From Reticulitermes speratus (taxonomy: Eukaryota; Arthropoda; Insecta; Blattodea; Rhinotermitidae), in contig JAJKFL010000237.1 in NCBI GenBank assembly GCA_021186555.1, positions 42,268,483-42,332,482 on the forward strand: 64,000 nucleotides of DNA, in the 5' to 3' direction. Position numbers and translations under genes: made by a program. Positions 31,096 to 43,399 of the stretch are shown piece after piece. A model generated the notes under the pieces. It was given only the letters and a program-made list of their open reading frames with translations, did not search any database and was not told where the DNA came from. How positions within the stretch are numbered: the stretch's first letter is position 1; each line of letters opens with the position of its first letter.

Positions 31096-32615
31096 ACATA
31101 AGACTACAAGAGCCCACACTTGCGGGACTACTTCGAATCCGAAAATGAAGCCATTTGCAAATCGGCACGGTGTCAACCAAGGCGCTTTAAGACCGTCACA
31201 TTTCGCGAGACCATGATTATTAGTCACTGATGAACTGGGAAGACTGTAGAGGCAATCCGTAATGGCGCATTCTACACAACTATCCCAGCGTTTGCCTGGA
31301 GAAACAGAGCACAATCAGGTCCCAGTTCTAACCAGACATCTGCTGGACCATGTTTGGTTGCAGTAGATGAACAACAATACGGTCTGCGGGGGCGTGAAGC
31401 CGTGTATATTGGTATCAACCAACATGTCACGTGAATTTTAATATTTGGCATCCCCGTTGGTATGTACACGCACAGTATATGTCACTCTTGTCAGTAATTA
31501 CAGTCACAACCAACATATATATTTCGACACATCAGGCTACCTGTTTCAGCTCTACAGAGCCATCATCAGGCCTATACAAGAACTGTGAAGATCAAACTGT
31601 GTACATTTTGTAGAAGGAAGCCCCTTATTTTGTACAATTGTATGTATAAAAACGGGGGAGGGGGGGGAGGTTGCCTAAGAAAGGGTTATACGAGAGTGGC
31701 AGCTGGTACACATGCGCCAAGCGGCACGGCGTCACGTCACGTCACGTCACGTCCCAGACGACCGTGACCCTGATGTCACTGTGAGACCGTCAAGACATAC
31801 CGAAGTACAAGACACATGTAAAGTCGACACACGATCTGTGTGCAATCAGTACCAGAAGGTCGTGACACGAGTCTGTCAGTGTGTCTGGACCTCACACATA
31901 CACATGCGAAATTATGATAACAGATAATGTCATCGATTTAAGAGAACAGCTTTGACCTTGACAGCATGGGCAGATTCCTTCACCTCTAGGCTAACCTTGC
32001 AAAGGAAACACAATCAATGGAACAACTCGTGATTAAGACGGATGCAGCAACTAGTGACAGTTCTCTTGAATGAATTTGGTACTTTTTCCTGTGGGGAGAA
32101 GATTATCGAACTATGGACCTCGCGTACGCTGATTGCAGGACCACGACGCTGTCTCCTCAGGTCCAAAGACGCCGCAGTCCACGGTCCATGTGCAGTTAGG
32201 TTGCTACGTCTGGTTCCCGGTCGTGATTCGCAGCCGTGTGTGTTTCAGGGCGTGCAGAGGCGGGCGGTCCCACTTACACTCCGGAGACTCTGAATTCGTG
32301 CGTGCTACATATCCAACCGAAACATCCTTCTTGACCGCATCGCCCTAACAGTACCCGCTTGCCGCTCACTCTGTGTTGGACCTCTCTACTGTTCAATTAT
32401 CTCTACATGCACAATTTTCAGACTTCAATACACTAACGGCTTTGGGACAACGTTTTATTGTATTCTAATTAAATACATACGTACATACACACACACATAC
32501 ATACGCAGACCTACAAATTCAGAAGAAACGAAGGTTCGTTTAATCTTCGTGTGTTTTAGGAAGACAACTGCTGAAGTTCAATATACGAGTACGAAAAAGT
32601 CCGTCTGTCCGTCCG
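31096..32615. other. Mixed repeat-derived DNA, no exon recognised
   Basis: Around 31525-31590, TTTCGACACATCAGG and GCTCTACAGAGCCATCATCA belong to the same hairpin-type repeats as 18598-18782. At 31729-31755 a short (CACGT)n expansion sits inside an F1-type end (ACGTCCCAGACGACC). A G-rich run lies near 31650. The open frames at 31712-32348 have no recognisable domain. A minus-strand GTAAGT near 32286 would give TAA if joined to the first MCU exon, so it is not an upstream MCU exon. Confidence 0.45.
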
Positions 32616-32659
32616 ACCCTTTTCTTTAACCCTTTAAATGCTAAGTGTATAAAACAAAC

Positions 32660-34515
32660 GAACATGAATTATACATAAACACTCAGCTCGTACCGCGCAG
32701 AAAACACACTCCGTCTCAGTTATACAAACCAGTCAGTTAATGTTGTACAGTGAAATAATCGCTGTTTGTTCTGAGATCCACACAAAACACATAAATACAG
32801 TCCGTACCGCGCAGTAAACACACTCCGTCTCAGTTATACAAACCAGTCAGTTAATGTTGTACAGTGAAATAATCGCTGTTTGTTCTGAGATCCACACAAA
32901 ACACATAAATACAGTCCGTACCGCGCAGTAAACACACTCCGTCTCAGTTATACAAACCAGTCAGTTAATGTTGTACAGTGAAATAATCGCTGTTTGTTCT
33001 GAGATCCACACAAAACACATAAATACAGTCCGTACCGCGCAGTAAACACACTCCGTCTCAGTTATACAAACCAGTCAGTTAATGTTGTACAGTGAAATAA
33101 TCGCTGTTTGTTCTGAGATCCACACAAAACACATAAATACAGTCCGTACCGCGCAGTAAACACACTCCGTCTCAGTTATACAAACCAGTCAGTTAATGTT
33201 GTACAGTGAAATAATCGCTGTTTGTTCTGAGATCCACACAAAACACATAAATACAGTCCGTACCGCGCAGTAAACACACTCCGTCTCAGTTATACAAACC
33301 AGTCAGTTAATGTTGTACAGTGAAATAATCGCTGTTTGTTCTGAGATCCACACAAAACACATAAATACAGTCCGTACCGCGCAGTAAACACACTCCGTCT
33401 CAGTTATACAAACCAGTCAGTTAATGTTGTACAGTGAAATAATCGCTGTTTGTTCTGAGATCCACACAAAACACATAAATACAGTCCGTACCGCGCAGTA
33501 AACACACTCCGTCTCAGTTATACAAACCAGTCAGTTAATGCTGTACAGTGAAATAATCGCTGTTTGTTCTGAGATCCACACAAAACACATAAATACAGTC
33601 CGTACCGCGCAGTAAACACACTCCGTCTCAGTTATACAAACCAGTCAGTTAATGTTGTACAGTGAAATAATCGCTGTTTGTTCTGAGATCCACACAAAAC
33701 ACATAAATACAGTCCGTACCGCGCAGTAAACACACTCCGTCTCAGTTATACAAACCAGTCAGTTAATGTTGTACAGTGAAATAATCGCTGTTTGTTCTGA
33801 GATCCACACAAAACACATAAATACAGTCCGTACCGCGCAGTAAACACACTCCGTCTCAGTTATACAAACCAGTCAGTTAATGTTGTACAGTGAAATAATC
33901 GCTGTTTGTTCTGAGATCCACACAAAACACATAAATACAGTCCGTACCGCGCAGTAAACACACTCCGTCTCAGTTATACAAACCAGTCAGTTAATGTTGT
34001 ACAGTGAAATAATCGCTGTTTGTTCTGAGATCCACACAAAACACATAAATACAGTCCGTACCGCGCAGTAAACACACTCCGTCTCAGTTATACAAACCAG
34101 TCAGTTAATGTTGTACAGTGAAATAATCGCTGTTTGTTCTGAGATCCACACAAAACACATAAATACAGTCCGTACCGCGCAGTAAACACACTCCGTCTCA
34201 GTTATACAAACCAGTCAGTTAATGCTGTACAGTGAAATAATCGCTGTTTGTTCTGAGATCCACACAAAACACATAAATACAGTCCGTACCGCGCAGTAAA
34301 CACACTCCGTCTCAGTTATACAAACCAGTCAGTTAATGCTGTACAGTGAAATAATCGCTGTTTGTTCTGAGATCCACACAAACACATAAATACAGTCCGT
34401 ACCGCGCAGTAAACACACTCCGTCTCAGTTATACAAACCAGTCAGTTAATGCTGTACAGTGAAATAATCGCTGTTTGTTCTGAGATCCAAACAAAACACA
34501 TAAATACACTGTGTG
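32660..34515 (+). repeat. 114-bp tandem repeat, array A, 16 copies (+)
   Basis: Copies of TACCGCGCAGTAAACACACT ... start every 114 bp from 32691, the last at 34400 after a one-base loss. The left border is AACACTCAGCTCGTACCGCG. The right border is TACACTGTGTGGGCAGAACG then GTTAAACATGGCGGTAC. Both borders recur at arrays B, C and D, so this is a dispersed family whose core varies in copy number. Copies are nearly identical. Confidence 0.97.
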
Positions 34516-36017
34516 GGCAGAACGTAGAATTTGTGAATGTTAAACATGGCGGTACACAAAAAAGTGTACTGAATAAGAAATGTTTCATTAGTATCTACAA
34601 CATCTCATCGAAGTGTTTCCCTCTCCGGCAAATATTCAGCTCCACATTCGTGCCCAATGATGGTCAAAACTGTCGCATCTAAACCAAAATGCAAACGTCT
34701 TACCAAATGTTCGTACAATTATCCAGTACCATATTTCATGAAAATTCTTTCGGCGGTTCTGGAGTTGCTACGTGCGCACACGGACGGACAGACGTACAGA
34801 ACATTTCAACAGGCGATCCGCTGGGATGGGAAGGCCCCGAAATCGTCATTGGCCCCCGCGGAATGCAAATACTGTAAATACAGTTAAGTACTGCACAGAC
34901 GGCAAATCTGACAGCACTGCTGGGCTGCATGCAGCAGCACTTAACACAGGCGTTCTTTCCGTAGTTTTCACACAATATGAACACGCCCCACATAACTGTA
35001 GCTATAAACCCTGTTTCAGCCCTGTTAATGTCACCATAACATCCACAGTGCTCTCTGTAGCTTTGGCCTTCTTTACCCAGCAATTTATTTGTGAGAATAT
35101 TTTTAATCTGCGACATTCTATGATATTGCGCTGGTGAAGGTGACACCGTCTTACGGGGCGTGACGCCGTGAACTGTGGTAGAAATTTGCCGACGTTTCAG
35201 GTTCGTCCGAAACGTCCGCAAATTTCTGCCACAGCACACGGTGTCACACCCCGTAAGACTGGAATCTTGGGCCACGCCCCTGTGAGAACCTCAGAACTCG
35301 CACAACTATGACGACTATCACACAGCATCACATTTCGAGAGCACGCCGGCCATTAGGAACAGGAAACAAATGCAAGTTAGTCACGCTCAGCGTTCCGCGT
35401 GGCAGATGTTTCAGGTGAAGTGCCGTACAGATTGCGGACGACCGTCTGTCTGTCGCACAGTTGCTGCAACAGCCGTCTGCAGGCAGCTGCGTCCTCCGCA
35501 TCTCAGCGTCACGATAGGTGCTGCACAGTCACTACACGCCGAGGGCGTCGTCCAGCAAGACAATGGCGACGTCGGCGAAACGTCAGCAAAGAAGGGACCA
35601 AGGAACAATCAGGCGTGCAACCGGTGGGTACACAGCAACTGGGGGGGGGGGGGAGGGGGTACGTAATTTATTTGCACATTAAGCATTTCATACACTATGA
35701 AATTTTGACAGTGGGTTAAGACACCGTGCGGTCTGGTAGGTAGCAATCTACTAACTTCAGCTGTGTATTGTGTCCTGTTTACTGACACTAACGACGGCAT
35801 AACCCTCAGTGTCAGTAGTAGCTGCAAACAGTTTAACGAGTAAAATACTGCGCTACGATTTTCGTTTCGTTGTGTTTACAACAGCTGCTAACTTGACAGC
35901 AATGTGTGCCACCTCTACCAGACCAGACCGCACGGTGTCACAGCCCACAAGCCAATAGTGCTATTGCTTCAGTGTACGCTAACAGCAAAGTGTAATTACG
36001 TATGGCAAGGGAGTGGC
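34516..36017. other. Repeat-derived DNA between arrays, with an F1 palindrome
   Basis: At 35110-35340 an almost perfect inverted repeat reads GTCTTACGGGGCGTGACGCC ... GAAATTTGCCGACGTTTCAG, then CGAAACGTCCGCAAATTTC ... GGTGTCACACCCCGTAAGAC. This is an F1/F2 fold-back copy, followed by a reversed F1 end. A run of 12 G lies at 35641-35652. Before it, 34660-34800 carries a mobile-element tail (CATATTTCATGAAAATTC, GACGGACAGACG). Open frames here overlap these repeats and are not called. Confidence 0.55.
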
Positions 36018-37340
36018 AGCTCTCTGCTACAGCTAGGTCTCTAATGTCTGATCACACTACGTACTGACATAAACATAACCAGCTCTCTGCTACAGCTAGG
36101 TCTCTAATGTCTGATCACACTACGTACTGACATAAACATAACCAGCTCTCTGCTACAGCTAGGCCTCTAATGTCTGATCACACTACGTACTGACATAAAC
36201 ATAACCAGCTCTCTGCTACAGCTAGGTCTCTAATGTCTGATCACACTACGTACTGACATAAACATAACCAGCTCTCTGCTACAGCTAGGTCTCTAATGTC
36301 TGATCACACTACGTACTGACATAAACATAACCAGCTCTCTGCTACAGCTAGGTCTCTAATGTCTGATCACACTACGTACTGACATAAACATAACCAGCTC
36401 TCTGCTACAGCTATGTCTCTAATGTCTGATCACACTACGTACTGACATAAACATAACCAGCTCTCTGCTACAGCTAGGTCTCTAATGTCTGATCACACTA
36501 CGTACTGACATAAACATAACCAGCTCTCTGCTACAGCTAGGTCTCTAATGTCTGATCACACTACGTACTGACATAAACATAACCAGCTCTCTGCTACAGC
36601 TTGGCCTCTAATGTCTGATCACACTACGTACTGACATAAACATAACCAGCTCTCTGCTACAGCTAGGCCTCTAATGTCTGATCACACTACGTACTGACAT
36701 AAACATAACCAGCTCTCTGCTACAGCTAGGCCTCTAATGTCTGATCACACTACGTACTGACATAACACTAACCAGCTCTCTGCTACAGCTAGGTCTCTAA
36801 TGTCTGATCACACTACGTACTGACATAAACATAACCAGCTCTCTGCTACAGCTAGGTCTCTAATGTCTGATCACACTACGTACTGACATAAACATAACCA
36901 GCTCTCTGCTACAGCTAGGCCTCTAATGTCTGATCACACTACGTACTGACATAAACATAACCAGCTCTCTGCTACAGCTAGGTCTCTAATGTCTGATCAC
37001 ACTACGTACTGACATAAACATAACCAGCTCTCTGCTACAGCTAGGCCTCTAATGTCTGATCACACTACGTACTAACATAAACATAACCAGCTCTCTGCTA
37101 CAGCTAGGCCTCTAATGTCTGATCACACTACGTACTGACATAAACATAACCAGCTCTCTGCTACAGCTAGGCCTCTAATGTCTGATCACACTACGTACTG
37201 ACATAAACATAACCAGCTCTCTGCTACAGCTAGGCCTCTAATGTCTGATCACACTACGTACTGACATAAACATAACCAGCTCTCTGCTACAGCTAGGCCT
37301 CTAATGTCTGATCACACTACGTACTGACATAAATAAAACC
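36018..37340. repeat. 63-bp tandem repeat, 21 copies
   Basis: Unit starts AGCTCTCTGCTACAGCTAGG and ends CTGACATAAACATAACC. A TCTC/CCTC variant alternates irregularly along the array. There are only single-base differences and one small rearrangement (ATAACACTAACC near 36763). Confidence 0.97.
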
Positions 37341-40300
37341 AGCTTACGCGCTCACATTGACCGATTTGGTGACCTACGTACGCACAGTCAAATGTAGTCA
37401 GTGGACAGTGCGTAAATGGTAACGTGCTTAGTGCGTATAGCACGGAACATGCTGTGTTGGGAACGTTGCAGTGGGAGAAGTGAGAAAAATACAGAGTGTG
37501 AGCTTCGCCGTCAGCCTTAAGTGTGTTCTGATAACAGTGCAAGTGTGTTACAGACTGTAACTGTCAGTGGCAGGCTTAAGTGTGTTCTGATTACAGTGCA
37601 AGTGTGTTACAGGCTGTAACTGTCAGTGACAGCCTTAAGTGTGTTCTGATAACAGTGCAAGTGTGTTACAGACTGTAACTGTCAGTGACAGCCTTAAGTG
37701 TGTTCTGATAACAGTGCAAGTGTGTTACAGACTGTAACTGTCAGTGACAGCCTTAAGTGTGTTCTGATAACAGTGCAAGTGTGATACAGACTGTAACTGT
37801 CAGTGACAGCCTTAAGTGTGTTCTGATAACAGTGCAAGTGTGTTACAGACTGTAACTGTCAGTGACAGCCTTAAGTGTGTTCTGATAACAGTGCAAGTGT
37901 GTTACAGACTGTAACTGTCAGTGACAGCCTTAAGTGTGTTCTGATAACAGTGCAAGTGTGTTACAGACTGTAACTGTCAGTGACAGCCTTAAGTGTGTTC
38001 TGATAACAGTGCAAGTGTGTTACAGACTGTAACTGTCAGTGACAGCCTTAAGTGTGTTCTGATAACAGTGCAAGTGTGTTACAGGCTGTAACTGTCAGTG
38101 ACAGCCTTAAGTGTGTTCTGATAACAGTGCAAGTGTGTTACAGGCTGTAACTGTCAGTGACAGCCTTAAGTGTGTTCTGATAACAGTGCAAGTGTGTTAC
38201 AGACTGTAACTGTCAGTGACAGCCTTAAGTGTGTTCTGATAACAGTGCAAGTGTGTTACAGGTTGTAACTGTCAGTGACAGCCTTAAGTGTGTTCTGATA
38301 ACAGTGCAAGTGTGTTACAGGTTGTAACTGTCAGTGACAGCCTTAAGTGTGTTCTGATAACAGTGCAAGTGTGTTACAGACTGTAACTGTCAGTGACAGC
38401 CTTAAGTGTGTTCTGATAACAGTGCAAGTGTGTTACAGACTGTAACTGTCAGTGACAGCCTTAAGTGTGTTCTGATAACAGTGCAAGTGTGTTACAGGTT
38501 GTAACTGTCAGTGACAGCCTTAAGTGTGTTCTGATAACAGTGCAAGTGTGTTACAGGTTGTAACTGTCAGTGACAGCCTTAAGTGTGTTCTGATAACAGT
38601 GCAAGTGTGTTACAGACTGTAACTGTCAGTGACAGCCTTAAGTGTGTTCTGATAACAGTGCAAGTGTGTTACAGGTTGTAACTGTCAGTGACAGCCTTAA
38701 GTGTGTTCTGATAACAGTGCAAGTGTGTTACAGGCTGTAACTGTCAGTGACAGCCTTAAGTGTGTTCTGATAACAGTGCAAGTGTGTTACAGACTGTAAC
38801 TGTCAGTGACAGCCTTAAGTGTGTTCTGATAACAGTGCATGTGTGTTACAGACTGTAACTGTCAGTGACAGCCTTAAGTGTGTTCTGATAACAGTGCAAG
38901 TGTGTTACAGACTGTAACTGTCAGTGACAGCCTTAAGTGTGTTCTGATAACAGTGCAAGTGTGTTACAGACTGTAACTGTCAGTGACAGCCTTAAGTGTG
39001 TTCTGATAACAGTGCAAGTGTGTTACAGGCTGTAACTGTCAGTGACAGCCTTAAGTGTGTTCTGATAACAGTGCAAGTGTGTTACAGGCTGTAACTGTCA
39101 GTGACAGCCTTAAGTGTGTTCTGATAACAGTGCAAGTGTGTTACAGGCTGTAACTGTCAGTGACAGCCTTAAGTGTGTTCTGATAACAGTGCAAGTGTGT
39201 TACAGGCTGTAACTGTCAGTGACAGCCTTAAGTGTGTTCTGATAACAGTGCAAGTGTGTTACAGACTGTAACTGTCAGTGACAGCCTTAAGTGTGTTCTG
39301 ATAACAGTGCAAGTGTGTTACAGACTGTAACTGTCAGTGACAGCCTTAAGTGTGTTCTGATAACAGTGCAAGTGTGTTACAGACTGTAACTGTCAGTGAC
39401 AGCCTTAAGTGTGTTCTGATAACAGTGCAAGTGTGTTACAGGTTGTAACTGTCAGTGACAGCCTTAAGTGTGTTCTGATAACAGTGCAAGTGTGTTACAG
39501 GCTGTAACTGTCAGTGACAGCCTTAAGTGTGTTCTGATAACAGTGCAAGTGTGTTACAGACTGTAACTGTCAGTGACAGCCTTAAGTGTGTTCTGATAAC
39601 AGTGCAAGTGTGTTACAGACTGTAACTGTCAGTGACAGCCTTAAGTGTGTTCTGATAACAGTGCAAGTGTGTTACAGACTGTAACTGTCAGTGACAGCCT
39701 TAAGTGTGTTCTGATAACAGTGCAAGTGTGTTACAGGTTGTAACTGTCAGTGACAGCCTTAAGTGTGTTCTGATAACAGTGCAAGTGTGTTACAGGTTGT
39801 AACTGTCAGTGACAGCCTTAAGTGTGTTCTGATAACAGTGCAAGTGTGTTACAGGCTGTAACTGTCAGTGACAGCCTTAAGTGTGTTCTGATAACAGTGC
39901 AAGTGTGTTACAGACTGTAACTGTCAGTGACAGCCTTAAGTGTGTTCTGATAACAGTGCAAGTGTGTTACAGACTGTAACTGTCAGTGACAGCCTTAAGT
40001 GTGTTCTGATAACAGTGCAAGTGTGTTACAGACTGTAACTGTCAGTGACAGCCTTAAGTGTGTTCTGATAACAGTGCAAGTGTGTTACAGACTGTAACTG
40101 TCAGTGACAGCCTTAAGTGTGTTCTGATAACAGTGCAAGTGTGTTACAGGTTGTAACTGTCAGTGACAGCCTTAAGTGTGTTCTGATAACAGTGCAAGTG
40201 TGTTACAGGTTGTAACTGTCAGTGACAGCCTTAAGTGTGTTCTGATAACAGTGCAAGTGTGTTACAGGTTGTAACTGTCAGTGACAGCCTTAAGTGTGTT

Positions 40301-40385
40301 CTGATAACAGTGCAAGTGTGTTACAGACTGTAAGTGTCAGTGACAGCCTTCTGACTGACGGTCTTAACAACTGCACTATAATCTC
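37341..40385 (+). repeat. 59-bp tandem repeat, array 1, about 48 copies (+), with conserved flanks
   Basis: Unit includes CCTTAAGTGTGTTCTGATAA and GTGCAAGTGTGTTACAG. Variants are mainly CAGACTG, CAGGCTG and CAGGTTG. The left flank (37345-37510, with GGTGACCTACGTACGCACAG and GGAACATGCTGTGTTGGGAA) and the right border (TTCTGACTGACGGTCTTA) both recur inverted around array 2 at 52900-55295. The whole unit is therefore a dispersed element with an expandable core. Confidence 0.97.
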
Positions 40386-40442
40386 GGCACTTGAATCGCA
40401 ACAATTCGGCAACGCGAAGAAGGCTCAGAGCGGGAACTGACT

Positions 40443-40675
40443 ATTTACGTGGCTCTACACGGCTGCAGACTGTCACAACTATTTACGTGGCTCTACACGG
40501 CTGCAGACTGTCACAACTATTTACGTGGCTCTACACGGCTGCAGACTGTCACAACTATTTACGTGGCTCTACACGGCTGCAGACTGTCACAACTATTTAC
40601 GTGGCTCTACACGGCTGCAGACTGTCACAACTATTTACGTGGCTCTACACGGCTGCAGACTGTCACAACTATTTA
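40443..40675. repeat. 38-bp tandem repeat, 6 copies
   Basis: Unit ATTTACGTGGCTCTACACGG then CTGCAGACTGTCACAACT, with perfect copies. Since 38 is not a multiple of three, the three overlapping plus-strand frames over it are artefacts of the repeat. Confidence 0.97.
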
Positions 40676-42255
40676 CCCTCCTACGGCCAAGAAACGCTGT
40701 CGTTGTTTCCATCGCTGATCATGTCAGTTTATTTGCATTCCGCCCCCCCAAACGCACTGTCAATGCGTAACACTGAACGAGGGATGTGACGTCATCCGAG
40801 AGGTAACTTCGTGCTGCGAACAGCAGACCGGAGTGTTAATTCGAATGCAGTTCATTGCTGCCAACGTAACTAACAGGAAACGAACGACAAACCGAGGAAA
40901 AACAAGAAAAAAAATAACCATCATCTCCTACGATTGGGACCGTATAGTCCGGTAGACATTTTCTGACGTTTCGGAGGACGGTCGGTAAATGTGTGCCGGG
41001 CAAGCTGGCGTCACAGCACATCCAGTCACCACCACGGCAACTTCAGACCTCGCATGCACTGTCCCAGTTTACGCTAATTACTTCACGTACACTTACGTGT
41101 GCATGCCAAGCACCATGACGGCCCACTTCACACGCACTGTCTCCAGTCGGCGTGACGCCAAGCCTCAGTTCCGACCCGGAAACAGCGCCCACCGTGGCTA
41201 CTGCGACATTTTTAACAACTTTCGAACCATAGACACGTCTATCGAGGCTGTTCGAAATAGACCTGTCTGCCCTTCCCTGAATGCGTGGAGTTACACATCC
41301 ACTGCTGCAAAATTCCATCGCCCCTTTCAGTACTCGTAACCACTGCGCTGCCCTATTCAGTGCTTCCAGCACTTCAAACTATGTCGACAGCACAAAACTT
41401 GTGCAGTTGATACAGCAGTATACATACCTGTGAACGATGACTTGTTTTTTGTACCACGCCATTAACAAAGTATAATATTAGAATGGATCTTAGACAAAGA
41501 ACGTGTCAAGCAGTTGGCTGTATTCACCTGGTGACGTCATAAGTACACGCAGCTGTGAGCAAATTTTGACGTCACTGACATTACAACTGCGTGACGTCAC
41601 GGGGGTAAAGTTTATATTGGTCTTCTGGGTCATGACTCCGTGTAGTCTGCTATGTGGGACCGACGTTTCGGAAGAACATACTGCCTCCATCATCAAATTA
41701 ATCGTAAAAACGAAGTCAGTGCTTTATTGTGCGTTGTTTCCGATAATAAGGCAGTACCAACAGGTGGTCAATCTCAGTGCGTGCCTGCGACACAGTTGGC
41801 ATGGTTAAGACAGGACGGCGTCACGCCTTCTTTCCATGGAAACCACACGAAAATCTGAGTGTTATGAGGCTGTCATGACGTACCTACGCTTCAGTCGGCA
41901 TTGCAGGGTCGTACTTTCCAACTAACATCTGTGAAACCGCCTGATAAGAACTTACCGCACTGACAGCGTGGCTGAGACTGCACAGTGTCCCTCTGGGCTA
42001 TGAACGAATTAACTGATAGCTTATTTGTGGAAACGACAGCTAGACACTGTACTGGCGTGGAGCGTCACACGATGGATTTACTTAGCTAATGGCACTGCCC
42101 ACTCTAAATTTGGAACGGGTCAAAACAACAGGCACTGTAACTGCAACAGGGTCAGTGTCTTCCGACCGGACGTGTGAAGAGGTCAAAGGTCTGAGAGTAC
42201 CGATTTACTGCTGCGTAATTGCAAGCAGCAACTAACAAAATGTACCGTACTGTTT
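40676..42255. other. Unique-looking DNA with two F2-type ends, no exon
   Basis: F2-type ends occur at 40935-41000 (TTTCTGACGTTTCGGAGGAC) and 41617-41705 (TCTTCTGGGTCATGACTCCG ... ACGTTTCGGAAGAACATAC, CCTCCATCATC). A minus-strand CACAG/GTATGT donor-like site near 41430 is out of phase with MCU. The remaining open frames show no recognisable domain. Confidence 0.45.
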
Positions 42256-42975
42256 AACATTCAACAATTCTACGTTCTGCCCACACAGTGTATTTTTGTG
42301 TTTTGTGTGGATCTCAGAACAAACAGCGATTATTTCACTGTACAACATTAACTGACTGGTTTATATAACTGAGACGGAGTGTGTTTACTGCGCGGTACGG
42401 ACTGTATTTATGTGTTTTGTGTGGATCTCAGAACAAACAGCGATTATTTCACTGTACAACATTAACTGACTGGTTTGTATAACTGAGACGGAGTGTGTTT
42501 ACTGCGCGGTACGGACTGTATTTATGTGTTTTGTGTGGATCTCAGAACAAACAGCGATTATTTCACTGTACAACATTAACTGACTGGTTTGTATAACTGA
42601 GACGGAGTGTGTTTACTGCGCGGTACGGACTGTATTTATGTGTTTTGTGTGGATCTCAGAACAAACAGCGATTATTTCACTGTACAACATTAACTGACTG
42701 GTTTGTATAACTGAGACGGAGTGTGTTTACTGCGCGGTACGGACTGTATTTATGTGTTTTGTGTGGATCTCAGAACAAACAGCGATTATTTCACTGTACA
42801 GCATTAACTGACTGGTTTGTATAACTGAGACGGAGTGTGTTTACTGCGCGGTACGGACTGTATTTATGTGTTTTGTGTGGATCTCAGAACAAACAGCGAT
42901 TATTTCACTGTACAACATTAACTGACTGGTTTGTATAACTGAGACGGAGTGTGTTTACTGCGCGGTACGAGCTGG
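42256..42975 (-). repeat. 114-bp tandem repeat, array B, 6 copies (-)
   Basis: Inverse of the unit in array A, bordered on the left by TTCTACGTTCTGCCCACACA and on the right by GCGCGGTACGAGCTG. The right border matches the inverse of the array A left border. Confidence 0.97.
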
Positions 42976-43399
42976 GTCTTTGTATATATTTCAGGTTAAA
43001 CACGAAGTTACTACTGTCACTGAACTCCATCCTGTTCTGTTCGTTACTCTGCACAGAACACTCCCAGACACACGCACAGTGGTAACTATACGTACCGGCT
43101 GCTTTCACGCTAATGAGTTCTGCAGTTTGCCCACCCAGCAGGGCTGGCTTGAAGCCATCGCGACTGTAGTGTCTCATCGTTTGCTGCCGGAAAGGGGGAC
43201 GGAGGGGGGGGGGGGGGAGCGAAAAGGCTCATTGTATTTCAGATTTCGTGTCTAACGCATTTTTTGTGTAAATTCCTACACTATCACTTCAGGACCATGC
43301 GCAGCTACGGCCCCAAATTTATCTTCGCATTTCGCCTAAAAATGTCTTAAACTGGCCCTGGTGCCCGCCGTATTTATGTTCCTTACTATGCTTACTATG

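Noticed and set aside
32286..32345. Upstream MCU exon ending at a GTAAGT on the minus strand
   Set aside because: The reading frame joined to the exon at 30917 would create TAA at the junction.
41425..41465. Upstream MCU exon starting ATGGCGTGGTACAAAAAAC on the minus strand before GTATGT
   Set aside because: It would be out of frame with the first identified MCU exon (phase 2 donor against a phase 1 acceptor).
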